Shown here one piece after another: positions 9,996-23,300 of a DNA stretch of 64,000 nucleotides. The stretch is from Tricholomella constricta (Eukaryota; Basidiomycota; Agaricomycetes; Agaricales; Lyophyllaceae): NCBI GenBank assembly GCA_013368375.1, contig JAACJP010000022.1, positions 620,001 through 684,000 of the forward strand, in the 5' to 3' direction. The notes under the pieces were generated by a model. The model made no database searches. It worked only from the letters and a program-made list of their open reading frames with translations, and was not told the DNA's origin. The position numbers and the translations under genes are program-made. Numbering within the stretch: the stretch's first letter is position 1; the number at the start of each line of letters is the position of its first letter.

Positions 9996-11257
9996 TGTGG
10001 TTGTGGTTGGAAAGACTGTTATGGTTTAAATGTTTGAGACTGCGTTGGACTGTGACGCTGCGATGGGTTCAGATTCAAAGATAGTGGGGGTTGACGAAGA
10101 AAGGAGACTGGCTTTATACTACAGGCCAAAGCGAGCCACGCGAGTTAGAGGACTGCACATACCAAAGAGGGTAGTGCGAGAGACAATGCTAAGCGGGGGA
10201 GCTGGCCAATACCTGGCCATACTTTTAGAGAGCCGACCGTCCGTCATTCCATTGTCCGACGAATAGGTCCAGGATAGGATGTTCTTCCAATGCCTGGCCA
10301 CATGCAGCTGTTACGGGCTGTCGTCTACTAGTTCGCTGATGTAGCTGCTGTCCCCTCTCTGCGGATATGCTCAACTCTCGCATTATGAGGTCAGTATGAG
10401 ATCGGAGGACAGCATACCATCGCAACGATGGATATTGGATAACTAGACCGCATGGGGGTTGAGGCTGGCTGACATGTCACACAGGGAACAATGTCAGATG
10501 AACACATCCGTATCGATGTCCTCAAAGTTTTAAGCGAGCCTCTGTCGGAGACATGCCTCGTGTTCAAGGATTGTGCCGAACGATTTTGATGGTCGTCGGT
10601 ATATTGTTCGAAATTTCGTTCCTGTTTATGGAGCTCTTCGATTCATGCGACTCACCGCCAACGAGATAAAATTGAACAAGAGTGATGCCTTCCTAGAGAG
10701 TTTCATGTGCATGAGCATCGCCGTGATGACTGCAAATTTTTCGAGTCTCGGACAAGAGGAACACAACCAGGAAGCTAAGAGGCGTCTTATGGGAACCGAT
10801 GTTCCAGAGATGTTCAATGCGAAGGATACAACCTTGTGCAAAGCTCTAAGTTGATGGATTCGAGACAACAGAAATTTCCGGCCCCAGCTTTGCCACGTGA
10901 AGCGCGCGTCGCACCCAGATCCAGTTGCTGCTACATTGTTGCCGTTTCAAGTAGGTGCTGGCCAGTACAGGGAAGAATCAAAGCAGAGCATTCAAGCTCA
11001 AAGCGGGGACGAAACCGGCGATCAAGCAAAGCGCGGGATTGAGGGCGGGCTAGGGCGGGCCGCCACATAGTGATCGTGGGAATGTCGACCTAACGAAAAA
11101 AATTGTGATCGGGGACTCCTTGAAGACCTCCGCGCCATCTAGCGTGCTTCGTCGTATCTTTTTTCATTATTTTTCTGGGCTATCTCGCTGCTTTCCTTGC
11201 TATCTCTATTGATTTGAATCTGTGAAGCTGCTGTACCTGTAGGAAGGCGTTCACGGG
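9996..11257. other. Intergenic region upstream of NAT10, no gene recognised
   Basis: About 1.26 kb. A 93-codon open frame at 10573-10854 (beginning MPNDFDGRRYIVRNF) matches no family I know and has no supporting exons. The rest holds only short frames. Confidence 0.4.
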
Positions 11258-14200
11258 ATGAGAAAACAACTCGACCCCCGTATACCGATTTTGATCAACA
11301 ACAATGTCAAAAAGAACCATCGATCGTTCATAGTGTTGGTGGGAGACAAGGGAAGGGATCAGGTGAGGCAAGCTATGCATCGTAGTATTGCAGAAACTAA
11401 TGCCTGAAGGGAGATTGTGAATTTACATTTCCTACTTTCCCAAGCTCGTGTTTCAGCCCGGCCTTCAGTACTTTGGTGTTACAAGAAGGAGCTTGGGTTT
11501 ACAACGTGAGTTGAGACGTGTCTGTTTCTCCATTACTCTCGGTTTAATGAGTTATCACTTCAGGCATCGGAAGAAGCGCGAGGCCAAAATCAAGAGGGAT
11601 GTGAAGCGCGGTATCCGGGAACCAAACGAACAAAATCCTTTCGAGATTTTTGTCACAGTAACGGATATCCGATATACGTGCGTTTATACCATGCCTGCAG
11701 CTCGAAAATTCTGACTCAATCTCTACAGATATTACAAGGAATCGCAAAAGATCCTCGGAAACACGTATGGAATGCTTGTTCTCCAAGATTTCGAAGCCAT
11801 CACACCAAATCTTCTCGCGCGGACCATTGAAACTGTGGAGGGTGGTGGTTTGGTCGTTCTTCTGTTGAAGACGATGACATCTCTAAGACAACTTTATGCG
11901 ATGACTATGGTGCGTCCTGTGTTTCTCGCACCATCTCACCTAACTAATTTATCTCGCAGGACGTTCATGCACGATACCGTACATCATCTCATGATGCCGT
12001 CGTTGCCCGCTTCAACGAGCGCTTCATCCTTTCTCTCGGTTCCTGCGACGACTGTCTAGTTCTTGACGACGAGCTGAATGTGCTACCCATTTCTCGTGGA
12101 AAGGATATCACGGCTATCGAAGACAGGCCTGGCAAGGACAAGGAGGTCGAGACTGAGTTGAAGGAGCTAAAGTCTACGCTGGAAGACACGAAACCTGCTG
12201 GGGACCTCGTCAAACTTGCCAAGACGATCGACCAAGCACAAGCAATCCTGACTTTCATCGACGCCATCGCTGAGAAGACCCTTTCGTCCACCGTCACACT
12301 TACGGCAGCTCGTGGCCGGGGAAAGAGTGCTGCCCTCGGTCTGTCGATTGCCGCTGCCCTTGCTCATGGCTACTCGAACATCTTCGTTACTAGCCCGAGC
12401 CCCGAAAACTTGAAGACCCTGTTCGAATTCATATTCAAGGGAATGGACGCGCTGGGATACGAGGAGCATCTCGACTACGATATCGCGCAGAGCACGAACC
12501 CGGACTTTAACAAGGCGATTGTCAGAGTCAATGTGTTCAGAGATCATCGACAGACGATGCAGGTAAGGCGAATTCGTCACATATATCAGTGATCGTTTAC
12601 TGACCTTTTGTAGTACATTCAACCCGAGGACGCCCATGTTCTGGGTCAGGCTGAGCTCGTCATTATTGATGAAGCTGCGGCCATTCCATTACCGCTTGTG
12701 AAGAACCTCTTTGGTCCCTACCTTGTCTTCCTTGCCTCTACCATCAACGGTTATGAAGGCACAGGCCGATCTCTGTCCCTCAAACTCATACAACAACTAC
12801 GGGAAAGCACCCGCCCCTCTCTTACAAAAGACGTCGCAGGCGGACACGCCGACGATGACGCCACCCCCGCCTCCTCTTCCAAAAAGCCAGCGCACAAACC
12901 CGCCCCCAAGGCCCGCACCCTCCGCGAAATCAAACTCGAGAGCCCCATCCGTTACTCTGCGGGTGACAAGGTCGAGAAATGGCTCAACGGCATCCTCTGC
13001 CTCGACGCCTCCGTCATCCCCAAAGCCCCGACCCAGGGTTGCCCACACCCATCCACCTGCGAACTCTTCTACGTGAGCAGGGACACCCTCTTCAGTTACC
13101 ACCCCGCGTCCGAGGTTTTCCTCCAGCGCATGATGGCGCTTTACGTCGCCTCGCACTATAAAAACCAACCGAATGACCTTCAACTACTCTCCGACGCGCC
13201 CGCGCACCACCTATTCGTTCTGCTTCCTCCGATAAAAGACGATGAGAGCCACCTTCCCGAACCGCTCGTGGTGTTGCAGGTCGCGTTGGAGGGTAACATC
13301 AGCAAAGAGGCCATCATGGACGGGCTCGGGCGCGGCCTCAGGGCAGGGGGCGATATGATCCCATGGCTTGTAAGCCAGCAGTTCCAGGAAGGCCGCTTCG
13401 GCATGCTGAGCGGGGCACGAGTCGTACGGATAGCATGTCATCCGGACTATGCCAATGTGGGTCTCCCCTTCTGACTGTCTCCGTCCCGTCCCGGTTGTGT
13501 TGACATACTTCTTTGCAGATGGGCTATGGATCCAGGGCACTAAAGGCCCTGAACTCGTTCTACAGCGGCGAGTACTTCAATTTGGACGAGTCGACGAGCA
13601 TGGAAACGGAGTACCCTGATGCGGCTGCTGTGGACCCCGTGCGTGTTCGATTGCCCAGGCTTAACGCCATTGGGTGTGCTAATTATAACTCATGATCCGC
13701 AGGGGACGGACCTGCTTACCGACAAGCCCACAGTCAGAGCCCCATCTGCCATGCCACCGCTGTTACAGCGGCTCACGGAGCGGAAGCCCGAGGCACTCGA
13801 TTACCTTGGTGTATCGTATGGTCTCACGCCGCAGCTCTTACGGTAAATAATCCAGCTATGCGAGTGGTGTTTTGTCGTTGACGTGTGCTTCGCTGTGGAC
13901 AGATTTTGGAAACGCGCGGGATATATCCCGCTCTATGTTCGGCAGACTGCGAGCGAGCTTACGGGCGAGCACACGTGCGTCATGGTTAGGGGCCTCAATA
14001 GCTCCGTCGAGAGCGAGCTTGAGTGGCTTGGAGAGTTTGCCAAAGGTTCCTACCGCTTCTTGCTCTCTAACATCGATCTTCTAACGAAGTTAATATGCTT
14101 TTAGACTTCCGAAAACGCTTCCTCTCATTGTTGTCCTTCAAGTTCCGGGAATTCGGGAGCGTGACCTCGCTGAGTGTGTTGGAAGCTGCCAATGCGGGTC

Positions 14201-15133
14201 TGAAAACCCATGATGCCGACAAAACGAAAGGCATGTTTCTATTGTATCATATTCAAAGAAGGTCGCCTTATCAAGGTTTATAGATCTGACATCGTCGGAG
14301 CTGTCGATCCTTCTCACTCCATTCGACCTGAAGCGCCTTGAATCATACGCCAATAACATGTTGGATTATCATGTCATCTTGGATCTCTTACCAACCGTCG
14401 CATCGTTGTATTTCCAGAAGAGGCTAGGTGATGATGTCAGGCTGAGTGCTGTCCAGAGTTCAATTCTTCTTGCCCTTGGGTTGCAGCGGAAGTCGATTGA
14501 GGAGGTAGAGGTGAGCGCTTCAGCTGAATTTTATATGTACCTTTCTAACGCCGTCATATCTCTTAGGCCGAGCTCCAAATCTCAGTATCCCAAGCTCTCG
14601 CGCTATTTGTCAAGGTCGTGCGCAAAATCGGCAAGCGACTGGTGGACCTCCAGAAGGCGGCGATCAGCGCCGAGCTTCCTGATGCGTCTGCCAAAGTCAA
14701 TAATGACACCGTTCAAGGGCCGAAAGCGACAGATTGGCAGCCGGTTACCACTAGTTTGGAAGATGAACTGAACGAGGCCGGTGACGAAGCTACCTCGGCG
14801 CTTCGCGAAAAGCAGAGGGAGATGATCGACGCGCTGGATCTCAAGAGGTGGGTTTTGCCATTCGCCCATGATAAGGTTTTATCATGATGGTCCTCATCAG
14901 GTTAATAATAACACCAAACTCCTAGGTATGCTATAGATGATGCAGCTGTGGATTGGAGTGTTGCGGAGAACCAGGTCTCTCATATCGGGCGCGCGGGTGG
15001 AAAGGCGTCGACGATCGTGAGCGTCAAGTCTACGGCACCTGCTGGCCAGAAACGCAAAGCCGACGATAGCGAACCGAAGGACGGCAAGGATAAGAGGGCT
15101 ACACGGAGAGGTGGCAAAAAGGTCAAACGGTAG
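11258..15133 (+). CDS. KRE33: RNA cytidine acetyltransferase (NAT10/Kre33 family)
   Basis: Nucleolar enzyme that makes N4-acetylcytidine in 18S rRNA and some tRNAs, using acetyl-CoA and ATP, and is needed for small-subunit assembly. The start reads MRKQLDPRIPILINNNVKKN, matching the family N-terminus. In order: LGNTYGMLVLQDFEAITPNL and ETVEGGGLVVLLLKTM; P-loop TAARGRGKSAALGLSIAAA; IDEAAAIPLPLVKNLFGPY; STINGYEGTGRSLSLKLIQQ; FYVSRDTLFSYHPASEVFLQ; the GNAT acetyl-CoA motif VRIACHPDYANMGYGSRAL (split by an intron at about 13456-13518); and ERKPEALDYLGVSYGLTPQL with FWKRAGYIPLYVRQT. The tail is Lys/Arg-rich (GKDKRATRRGGKKVKR), a likely nucleolar signal. About ten introns are visible. Nothing essential is missing. 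Confidence 0.95.
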
Positions 15134-15616
15134 AGACTATCGCCATGGAGGCCCGAGGTGCAGACTCTGCCAGTGTGAGCTTGTAGCCTGGAACACGTCT
15201 GGATTTTGGATTGATGTCAGGTCGGCTGCCCCTTGCTTCCGACTGAATTCTTGGGCGTCTATTGCTGCACTCGGCAAGCAGGCGCGCTCCTCTTCGCACA
15301 GCTACAAGAAAATCGAGAGCGAATCATCATTATGAATAGACTTCTGCTCATCCCCTTGGCTTTACGTTTGATTACAGATAAGATGGGGCAAATGTCCACA
15401 GTTCACCTGACCCTGTTGTGGATTCGTACAGTTCAGGGATAAGCTTCTTTTTGTGAAGGCCGCGTGTCTGCCACAAGATTGCCGGGAGAGGTGGGAATGG
15501 CAGTGGGGATAGAGATCCAAACTTGGTTCTCATGAAGCTCCAGTTGGATCACCTGTATAAGTAGAAGGCGAAGGGCATAGGTGGGGCTTCTGAGCAGTAG
15601 GTTCGCTTTCCCCACC
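15134..15616. other. Intergenic region between NAT10 and the JEN1-like gene
   Basis: About 480 nt of 3' flank and promoter. A pyrimidine-rich leader ending CCCCACC precedes the ATG at 15617. No further gene is seen. Confidence 0.4.
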
Positions 15617-18033
15617 ATGGCACCTTACTTCCTCAGAAACCTCATTCCTCGTAAGGAAAAGCGCGCTGAAGCCCGTCCTTTGCTTGCTGTACTTGCAGAG
15701 CTGACCTGGGTGCAGTGGGCGCTCTTTTTCTCTGGGTCTGTTATCCGAGCCTTTTTCCCTCGATGATCAGGCGAACTGATATTTGCCGTCCCTGTTTGTC
15801 TGACTCTCTTTTCTTAGGTGGCTTTCCTGGACTTGCGATGGAATCGACTTTTTCTCTGTCTCGCTCAGTATATCACGACTTCAAGTTCAATTCAATAAAT
15901 CAACTCATGACATTGTGGGATCTTTTCTTTCATTCCCTCAAGGCCTCTGAAATTCATGCTTTATAGACGACTGCTATTACTCTTACTCTGTTGTTCCGAA
16001 CGGTCGGTGCGGTATGTCGATCTTTACTCAAGATCGCGATTGCTGCCTCCTTGGCACCTAATGCGCGACCCGATCCCGATCCACTTGTAGATCATCTTCG
16101 GCATCCTTTCTGACCGCTTTGGAAGAAAATGGCCTCTTGTCGCCAATCTTGTCATCATTGCAGTTCTGCAACTCGGTGGAGGTTTCGTACAGACTTTCAA
16201 GCAATTTTTGGCGGTACGATCCCTTTTCGGTATCGGAATGGGTGGAGTATGGGGTCTCGCGGCGTCAACGGCCCTCGAGAATCTCCCAGTCGAAGCACGC
16301 GGTCTTGCCAGTGGTATCTTGCAACAGGGGTACGCGGTAGGATACCTCCTCGCGGCCTGCATCAATTTGACTTTGGTGCCCGACACGAAGACGACATGGC
16401 GTAGCCTGTTTTGGGCTGCCGCTGGGATATCCATGTTTGCGGCTGTGGTTAGAGCCGTTTTGCCCGAGAGTGAAGTATTCTTGCGCGCAAAGGCGATTAG
16501 GAAGGCTGAGGGGACCAGCATGTCTAAAGCCACTAAGATCTTCGTTCAGGAGAGCAAGGCTATGCTCAAGCGCCACTGGCTCCTCTGTATTTACGCGGTA
16601 ATTTTGATGACTGGTGAGTTGGTAAACACATCTCTTGAAATCGACACCCGCTCACACACTCGCTACGCTAGGCTTTAACTTTTTATCGCACGGTTCTCAG
16701 GTGTGTCTCTTTCCAACATCGATTCGGGGGTTAGTGAGGCACGTGTCATTCATAACTTTGCATCTCTCACTACTCCAGGATTTATATCCCACTTACCTCC
16801 GCGAGTCCAAAAACTTCTCACCTCATAATGCCACCGTCGCCACTATCATTGGAAACTGCGTAGGTCGCCCTCACTTGCGTATTGGTATTCTACATGGCGA
16901 CTTATATGTGCTGTATACAGGGGGCAGTCGCGTATGTTTGATGCTTCACAGCAATGAATCATGATTAATATTCATTCCACAGAGGCGGACTTGTCGCCGG
17001 ATATATGAGTCAGCATGTCGGGCGTCGTTTAACCATCGTGTGAGTGTAATTATTTTTAACCTCTTTCCACAGGCTAATTCATATCGTGGCAGCATTTTCG
17101 TGTGCATTATCGGAGGCAAGCTTTCTATATTTCGGTCGTGCAAATCCCCTGGTGGCTGAGCTTTTTGTCTAGCCTTCATCCCGCTCTGGATTCTCCCCAC
17201 ATCCTTTGGCGCCCTCGCAGCCGGCGCATTTTGCATTCAATTTGGTGTACAAGGTGCCTGGGGTGTTGTACGATTGCTACGCTTTTCTTCCGCTATCATA
17301 CGGCCTCAGTCATCTTCTCAGATCCCCATTCAACTGGCAGAAATGTCGCCACCGGCATTCCGCGCGACCTTCCCTGGCGTCACATACCAACTAGGTAATG
17401 TATGTACAGCTTTTTCTCTAACCGCATCCGACGTCGATCTGATATCACACTAACACTACAACTTCGCTTGTCAACGCAGATGGTCTCTTCTGCAGCTGCT
17501 CAGATCGAAGCTAGTGCGTAAAGATCTACTTATCCCGCAAGTGGCCGTCCCACTGATATTATGGCTTCGCCTACTATCTATCTCCTTACAGCTGGCGGCG
17601 AGAACTTGAGGACCACGATCATCAAGGATGGCACATTGACCGATGTTCCGGACTACGCAACAGTGCGTTTCTACCCGTGTCGTCTTTCAAATAGACCCTC
17701 ACCACGTGGAAATTGCTTCACAATGAATGGTAACAGGTTCAAGGCATCTTTATCGGCGTAGTGGCTGCTTTTGTGGTCTTCACGACTATCATCGGACCGG
17801 AGTGCGTGGCGTCGTCCTTATGGGTTGTTCGGTTTCTGATAGCTTATTGTTTTAACAGGAATCATGGTTCCCATTTCGAGAAGCATAAGGCTGCGTTCCA
17901 AGAGGGTGCTGCAAGGGAAGATGCGGTGATGATTGAGGAGGAAGACTCTCCCTCCAAGGAGGGTTCACGCCCGACGTCCCTGGAAAATGAGAAGGGAGAT
18001 AGGAATGAGAAGCGCAGTATTGACCGTGTCTAA
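15617..18033 (+). CDS. JEN1-type monocarboxylate/H+ symporter (MFS)
   Basis: Plasma-membrane carboxylate transporter of the lactate/pyruvate:H+ symporter group. ATG 15617 gives MAPYFLRNLIPRKEKRAEAR. The MFS helices then follow, with WLSWTCDGIDFFSVSLS in TM1, the inter-helix motif ILSDRFGRKWPLV, and RSLFGIGMGGVWGLAASTAL. Spliced at about 16701-16779, the TM7 region reads GFNFLSHGSQDLYPTYLRES. This fits the Jen1 signature N-x-x-S/T-H-x-S/T-Q-D-x-x-x-T exactly. The second half has GGLVAGYMSQHVGRRLTIV, LPTSFGALAAGAFCIQFGVQ and QLAEMSPPAFRATFPGVTYQ. The C-terminal tail is hydrophilic and acidic (VMIEEEDSPSKEGSRPTSLE). The exons look intact. The exact substrate (lactate, pyruvate, acetate or dicarboxylate) cannot be read from the sequence. 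Confidence 0.9.
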
Positions 18034-18291
18034 CGGCATTGGGGCCCTCGAAGATTCAGGGTTTAAGCTGTTCCGCTCTGTAGGGCGAATGCGAACATGT
18101 GAACTTGGGATTTACAAGTAGTAGGTGTAGTACTCGATGAATCTTGTAACGTCTTACGATTGCCTTTCCAAAGCAATGTCTGAAAATAAGATGTATGACG
18201 TTGATGATTGTATTGTACGCAGCGTCCGGTGAAGAGAGTGTAGAATGCGGCTGGTTGTTCGCATCACATAATTACCAGTATGTAATACGGC

Positions 18292-19700
18292 TTATGATTG
18301 TAATTCTGTTTCGTTGCTTTCTTTATTGACCAAGCTTTCATCGAAGCCCTCGTCTGTAGTATCGAAAGTCGTGTCAAGGTACCACAAGGAAATACCGGCC
18401 ACGGAGAGTTCAGAAGAATGAATTTGCTGGTGACTTTTCAAATCCTGCATGTTCAGGACAATTCTGCATGTCTAAGGGAAAGATGGTGAATGGTTATACG
18501 AGAGTTAATGCAACTATGCAGGGAGAACCCACCATAATAGAAATGAGCGATATGAAGATTCTGCAAGGTGGCTGTAAGAATATCAACTTAGATGATACGT
18601 AAAACCCTTACGCAAACATGCTGTGTGTCAACACGTGTACAAAGAAAGTGTATGGCAAGACAGAGGCAAAGAATGCTAGATGTCGGGAGAGAAAATGAGA
18701 ACATTGCTAGATATAGAAGCTTCGCAACTCACCTAGGAAGGAGGCACATGCTATTGTGCCATCCCTGGTAACGATGTCTATCAACGGACTTCGCCCAGGA
18801 CCAAAGTTACAGGTTTTAAGAAACGTCATGCCCCATACTATCAATTGAATGACGACAATGAGGCCACTGGTATTCTTCAGTACTCACGTAAGCTTCAAAC
18901 AAATGCAACTCACGTCACAAAGAGAATCTGAGGCGGTGTTTTCTCGATGAGGCATGCAGAGTGAAATTGGAATGAACGAGTACCAATTCCGACACCGAGA
19001 ATGGTCAATAGAGCCACCTCGAAGACCCACAGGAAAGAGAGACATAGACCGACTAGCTTCCTACAGTCGTACAGAGCATAAACTGAGGCCATGTTATTGT
19101 CCACGAACATGGTGATAGTTGCGTCGATGTAGACCTACCTCGTAGCATGAGAATGAGCTCGAGAGCGGCATACAGAATATCTGTCGCAACAATCTGATGC
19201 ACAAACCACGCTCGACAGATATGTGGCGGGATATGGTCGTCGGAGAGCAAAGTAAGGGTCCAAAATGCGTTGATCCTTTATTAGGATTTCATCAAGCTGT
19301 ACAGCCACTGCCTGTTGTGAATTACTTACGCTTGTTCTATTAGACCAAGATACCTCGAGCATAGATAAACACATTTCACAACGGAACATTCGCGCCTGAA
19401 CTGAAGTAAGCTCCATGTTCGCGCGTAAGTCAATTAATTGACTCACTTCCAAATACTTTCATACTCGCGGCGCAAGAGCAGAATGGAGTCCCAGGCCAGC
19501 CAAGACAACGCGAAAACTGGGATCAAGATCAAAAGAAGTTTGGCACCTGATTTCAAACGTTTTGCTCACCGGCGAGGGCTTTCCTTGCATCTCGACTTTC
19601 AAAGCCCGAACACGCTTCAGCAACGACATGTGCGGACATGCTGTGACGGCAAAAATAAGATGGTTGAAATCAAGTTGAAACGACTCATGAATTCCGAACG
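18292..19700 (-). CDS. Agaricomycete multi-pass membrane protein (DUF6533-like), start unresolved
   Basis: Belongs by pattern to a large agaricomycete family of about 300-residue membrane proteins of unknown function. Exons on the minus strand read IPVFALSWLAWDSILLLRRE with YESIWK (the family's early helix), VVKCVYLCSRYLGLIEQA, a helix IVATDILYAALELILMLRG, then VYALYDCRKLVGLCLSFLWV. They continue LIVVIQLIVWGMTFLKTC, PLIDIVTRDGTIACASFLG (the R-D-G-T motif is typical), and a C-terminal exon TCRIVLNMQDLKSHQQIH ending ESNETELQS at stop 18294-18292. The first exon and start codon were not found; 19700 is approximate. At least seven introns. Function unknown for the whole family. Confidence 0.6.
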
Positions 19701-20369
19701 ATATGGTATATATATCGTATGTATGCCCAAGGTACTTCAGGGACATCGTAACAAGGAGTCCAAACTTGCCTGGAAACCGGCTTCAAAATTAAAATAATCA
19801 GAGTGAGGATGGTAATTTTGAAATTTGGCCACCCTGTTCCGGGTGCAGTTTTCAATGGGGCCCGACATGACAGTCGCGGAGAAGATCGGCGTTCTGAGGT
19901 CAAATTCAACATCCCTGAGGGCCACGATGGACACGAGGAGCATATTATGCTCAAGATTCTGACAGCCTGTCAATCAGTGACGGCATCTTGTAACATATAA
20001 TATTTCGGACCTTGTGCTGACTGGATAAGCGCAATAATTAGGATTCTATAAGTTAATCATGTTCTCTAGCTGAGCGGGTAGCGTTCAACATTTACATTTT
20101 GAGAATTTCAGCTGAAGATGGTGGAAGGTACTTGAGTACTCGTTTATAATTATTTCAATTTGGTAAGCGTCGGCAACGCCTAAACAGAGTTTAAGGGCCG
20201 GGCTAGGGCCCGATTTTTTCTTCGCGTGGCCGCCACCACTGATTTCTCTGACGATAGTCTTGTTCACTTTGCATTGAGCCTGAAGTCCGTCTCCTTCGAT
20301 CGTTATGACCACCGGCCAGCACTAGTATGTAAAATGTGTAGAGTAACATTTCAGCCGAAAAAACTTCTA
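19701..20369. other. Intergenic region, no gene recognised
   Basis: Lies between the 5' end of the membrane-protein gene and the 3' end of the Dicer-like gene. The missing first exon of the membrane protein may lie here. Nothing else is seen. Confidence 0.35.
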
Positions 20370-23300
20370 CTAAGCAATGACTTGCTCTTTTTTTTTCTTC
20401 TTCTTCCTCGTCGGCCCACGCTTCTTCTTCATCAGCGTATAATTCACATTTACGTCCCTCAGGCGGAACGCCTTTATAGCAACCTCGGCAGCCATGAATT
20501 TCACCTCTTCCTGACTTGCACGGCCACGATAGACCTCCGTGCAGCGACACTCTTCTATCGCATCCACAATGATCGCACAACTCACATTGCCCTTCTCCTT
20601 CTCGTACCGATATTCCAGCTCCTTATCATGTTTACTTGCCCACAGCGACAATCGCGACACTGGATGGAGCACGTCGACATCATCAGTCACGATGTGTTCT
20701 AAGATCGGGAGGATCCCCAGGTTCCTGATGACGCCGCGCGCGACGTCGAGGTCCCCCCCGGAATCTAGGAAGGCTGCGCCAATGAGGCTTTCGACCATAT
20801 CGCTGAAGAACTTGGGAGCTTGGAGTCGTAAAAGCTCTGCCCATGGGAACAGCGCTCCCTCTTTCAGCGAAGACTCGATTTCCGCCTGCCTTCGACGATA
20901 CCGCGCGAACGTGTTCCTCTGGTCCTCGAGGACCCGAGGGCTGGAGTGCAGAAGGCATTGCCAGAGGTAGATGAGATGGGTATGTGGTTGTAACTCGATT
21001 TCTCCTGCTTGGCTGGGTCCGGGCATGGTAGCGTCGACCGGCGTGGAAGAAGAGAGACAGATGTACGCGAGGATGTGGGCGTTGACCATGGCGGATTTGC
21101 GAAGGAATATATGGCCTGGGCTGTAGTTCTTGCCCGGAGCGTGATATAAGAAATCAGTAACTACCATGTCGAGCACGGAATCTCCGAGGAATTCCATTCG
21201 CTCGTACGAAGGTGTGTGGAGGTTCTGCTCATAGCTGGCATGCGTGAGCGCTTCGATGAGGAGTAACTTCCGCTGGAATGTATATCCAAGGATTCGTTCC
21301 ACAGTCCCAAGCTGTGATGGAAGGTCTTCGTGGGTCTGTACCCTCGAGAGCATCGTCTCGATACGGGACGGCAAAGGCTGCCACTTTAAGCCCAGGTCGA
21401 AATACTTAGCACATTCGTACCCCAGATTGAACCCGCCATGCAAGTAGGCTGCGCCGATAAGAGACTCGACAACATCAGCCAGGACTTGTTATAAATTCAT
21501 AAAAACGATCTTAACGGTGTGAATAGACAAGTGCTCACCTTTGGTTGACAATTCTTGGCGTTGCTTAGGTTTCTTCTTCTTAGCATCGTCCTCTTCATCA
21601 ACGGATGTCGTAACAGGGGCTTGCACCTCGACGACAGCCTCAACTTTGAGATAATTCGGCTTCCATTTCTTTCCGAGCATGCGGTCTAGAAAAAATGACT
21701 TCAGATCCCAGACCACCGAGGACCCAAAGAAGAAAATACCGCGTGTAATCCAGCGATAAAGCCCCCTAGCGATATCCTCCTTTGCAAGGCGTACATTGGA
21801 AACGGCATGATCCTTCTTCTTGCTAAGGTACCCTTCGTGCCACAGCGGGTATTCCGCGAGGAGCTGTATACCTACAACGAACTTGAGAACGGTGTCACCC
21901 AGCGTTTCCAGTCGCTGGTAATTGCTTTGCTCCCCCGAAACTGGAGCACTCATGGCCGTTAACAAGAGCGGGATAGGAACATCGTTGAGTGGGGATGAAG
22001 CAAAGAGCGTTTGTCGCAACGAACTGACTGTGATGGAAAGAGAGAAAGAACGGATGATGGAGGGTAGGAGGAACGCATATTCCGACTCGGCAAACGAGAG
22101 GACTGTAATCGCAGACTTGTTTGGTAGCAGAAGAAGGGATTTCGGTTCTGGCTTTTCACCAGCGGGAGTCTCCGTTTTGGGTGGAACGGGGATCAAGAAG
22201 TTTGTTCTCGGGGGAAGTGGTCGGACGACGAGGAGAGGGTAGGTGATCACCAAGTCCTGGAAGCGAGCGTAGTATTCCCTCAACTCCGCCTCCTCGTCTT
22301 CAGATAGGGGTTCATAACGCCACCGCACGAACCGGAAGCCTTTCGCGAAGTTGAACCCACTCCGCACCAGAGTCAGATCCGTAGGGTACGAAAACTCCTG
22401 CCCAAACTTGTCAGCGTTGGCAAAGAACGCATCGACGTGCGAGACCCCAAACGACTCGGTCAAGTGGGAAAGCCAGGATCTGCGCGCTTCCCAAAGAGTG
22501 TCATCTTCAATGGGTAGGAAGAGGTATGGGAAATCGACTTTCTCCCATGTCATGCGAGAACCGTTTAGTGACCACAACAGCATCCTGGTGTACAGTTGCG
22601 CTTTCTCGATCCTTGGATCGGACGGCCCGATTTTCCCAAGGTATCGCAGGTGGGTTCTGACCGGGTCTTGACCAGCACGGTATAGGATAGGCCCCTCATC
22701 GTTCGGCAATGAGATTTTGTGAGATACGTTGAAGAAATTCAAGGGAGGAAGGTCGCCGATGACCAGCTCGTATGCATACCAACCGGTCAAATCGTCATCC
22801 ACAGGCGTCCAAGGATTCATTTGAAGCGTGACATTGGCCATACCTGCACGTTTTTCGACATCCTTCAGCATTTCCTTGACCTCCTCTTCAAGATGAGGTT
22901 CAACGATACTAGTTATGGGAAGGAGATGCTCGTTGAGCAATTCCGCATCGTACAATGCCCGGTAAGCCATGAAAGCAGCATGGCGGTGGGCAGATATTCT
23001 ACTCTTGTAGATTCGCTCCGTGGAGAATTCGCGATGTGGGAGAGGGAGAGACCGAGGCAGGGTTACTTTGGAACCGAACGGACCGTTGTAGAGACCGATG
23101 CTCGATCTTGAACGATTGTCGAAAGAGTGCCAGCCTTCTGGAATGTCAGGCGGATCGATATCGTACAGTGGCCGGTTATCCGCATGAGCGCTGTTCGGAA
23201 TGACAGCACAAAAGTGAGATAGGTGGGATACGGCCGAATGGAGGGTAAGAAGAGCTCTATGGGAGGAACACATGTAAACAAAAAAATTATGCGGAAAGAT

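Noticed and set aside
10573..10854. 93-codon plus-strand frame
   Set aside because: Its length is within chance for this region and no family or exon context supports it.
12167..12637. Minus-strand 156-codon frame
   Set aside because: Antisense to well-conserved NAT10 exons.
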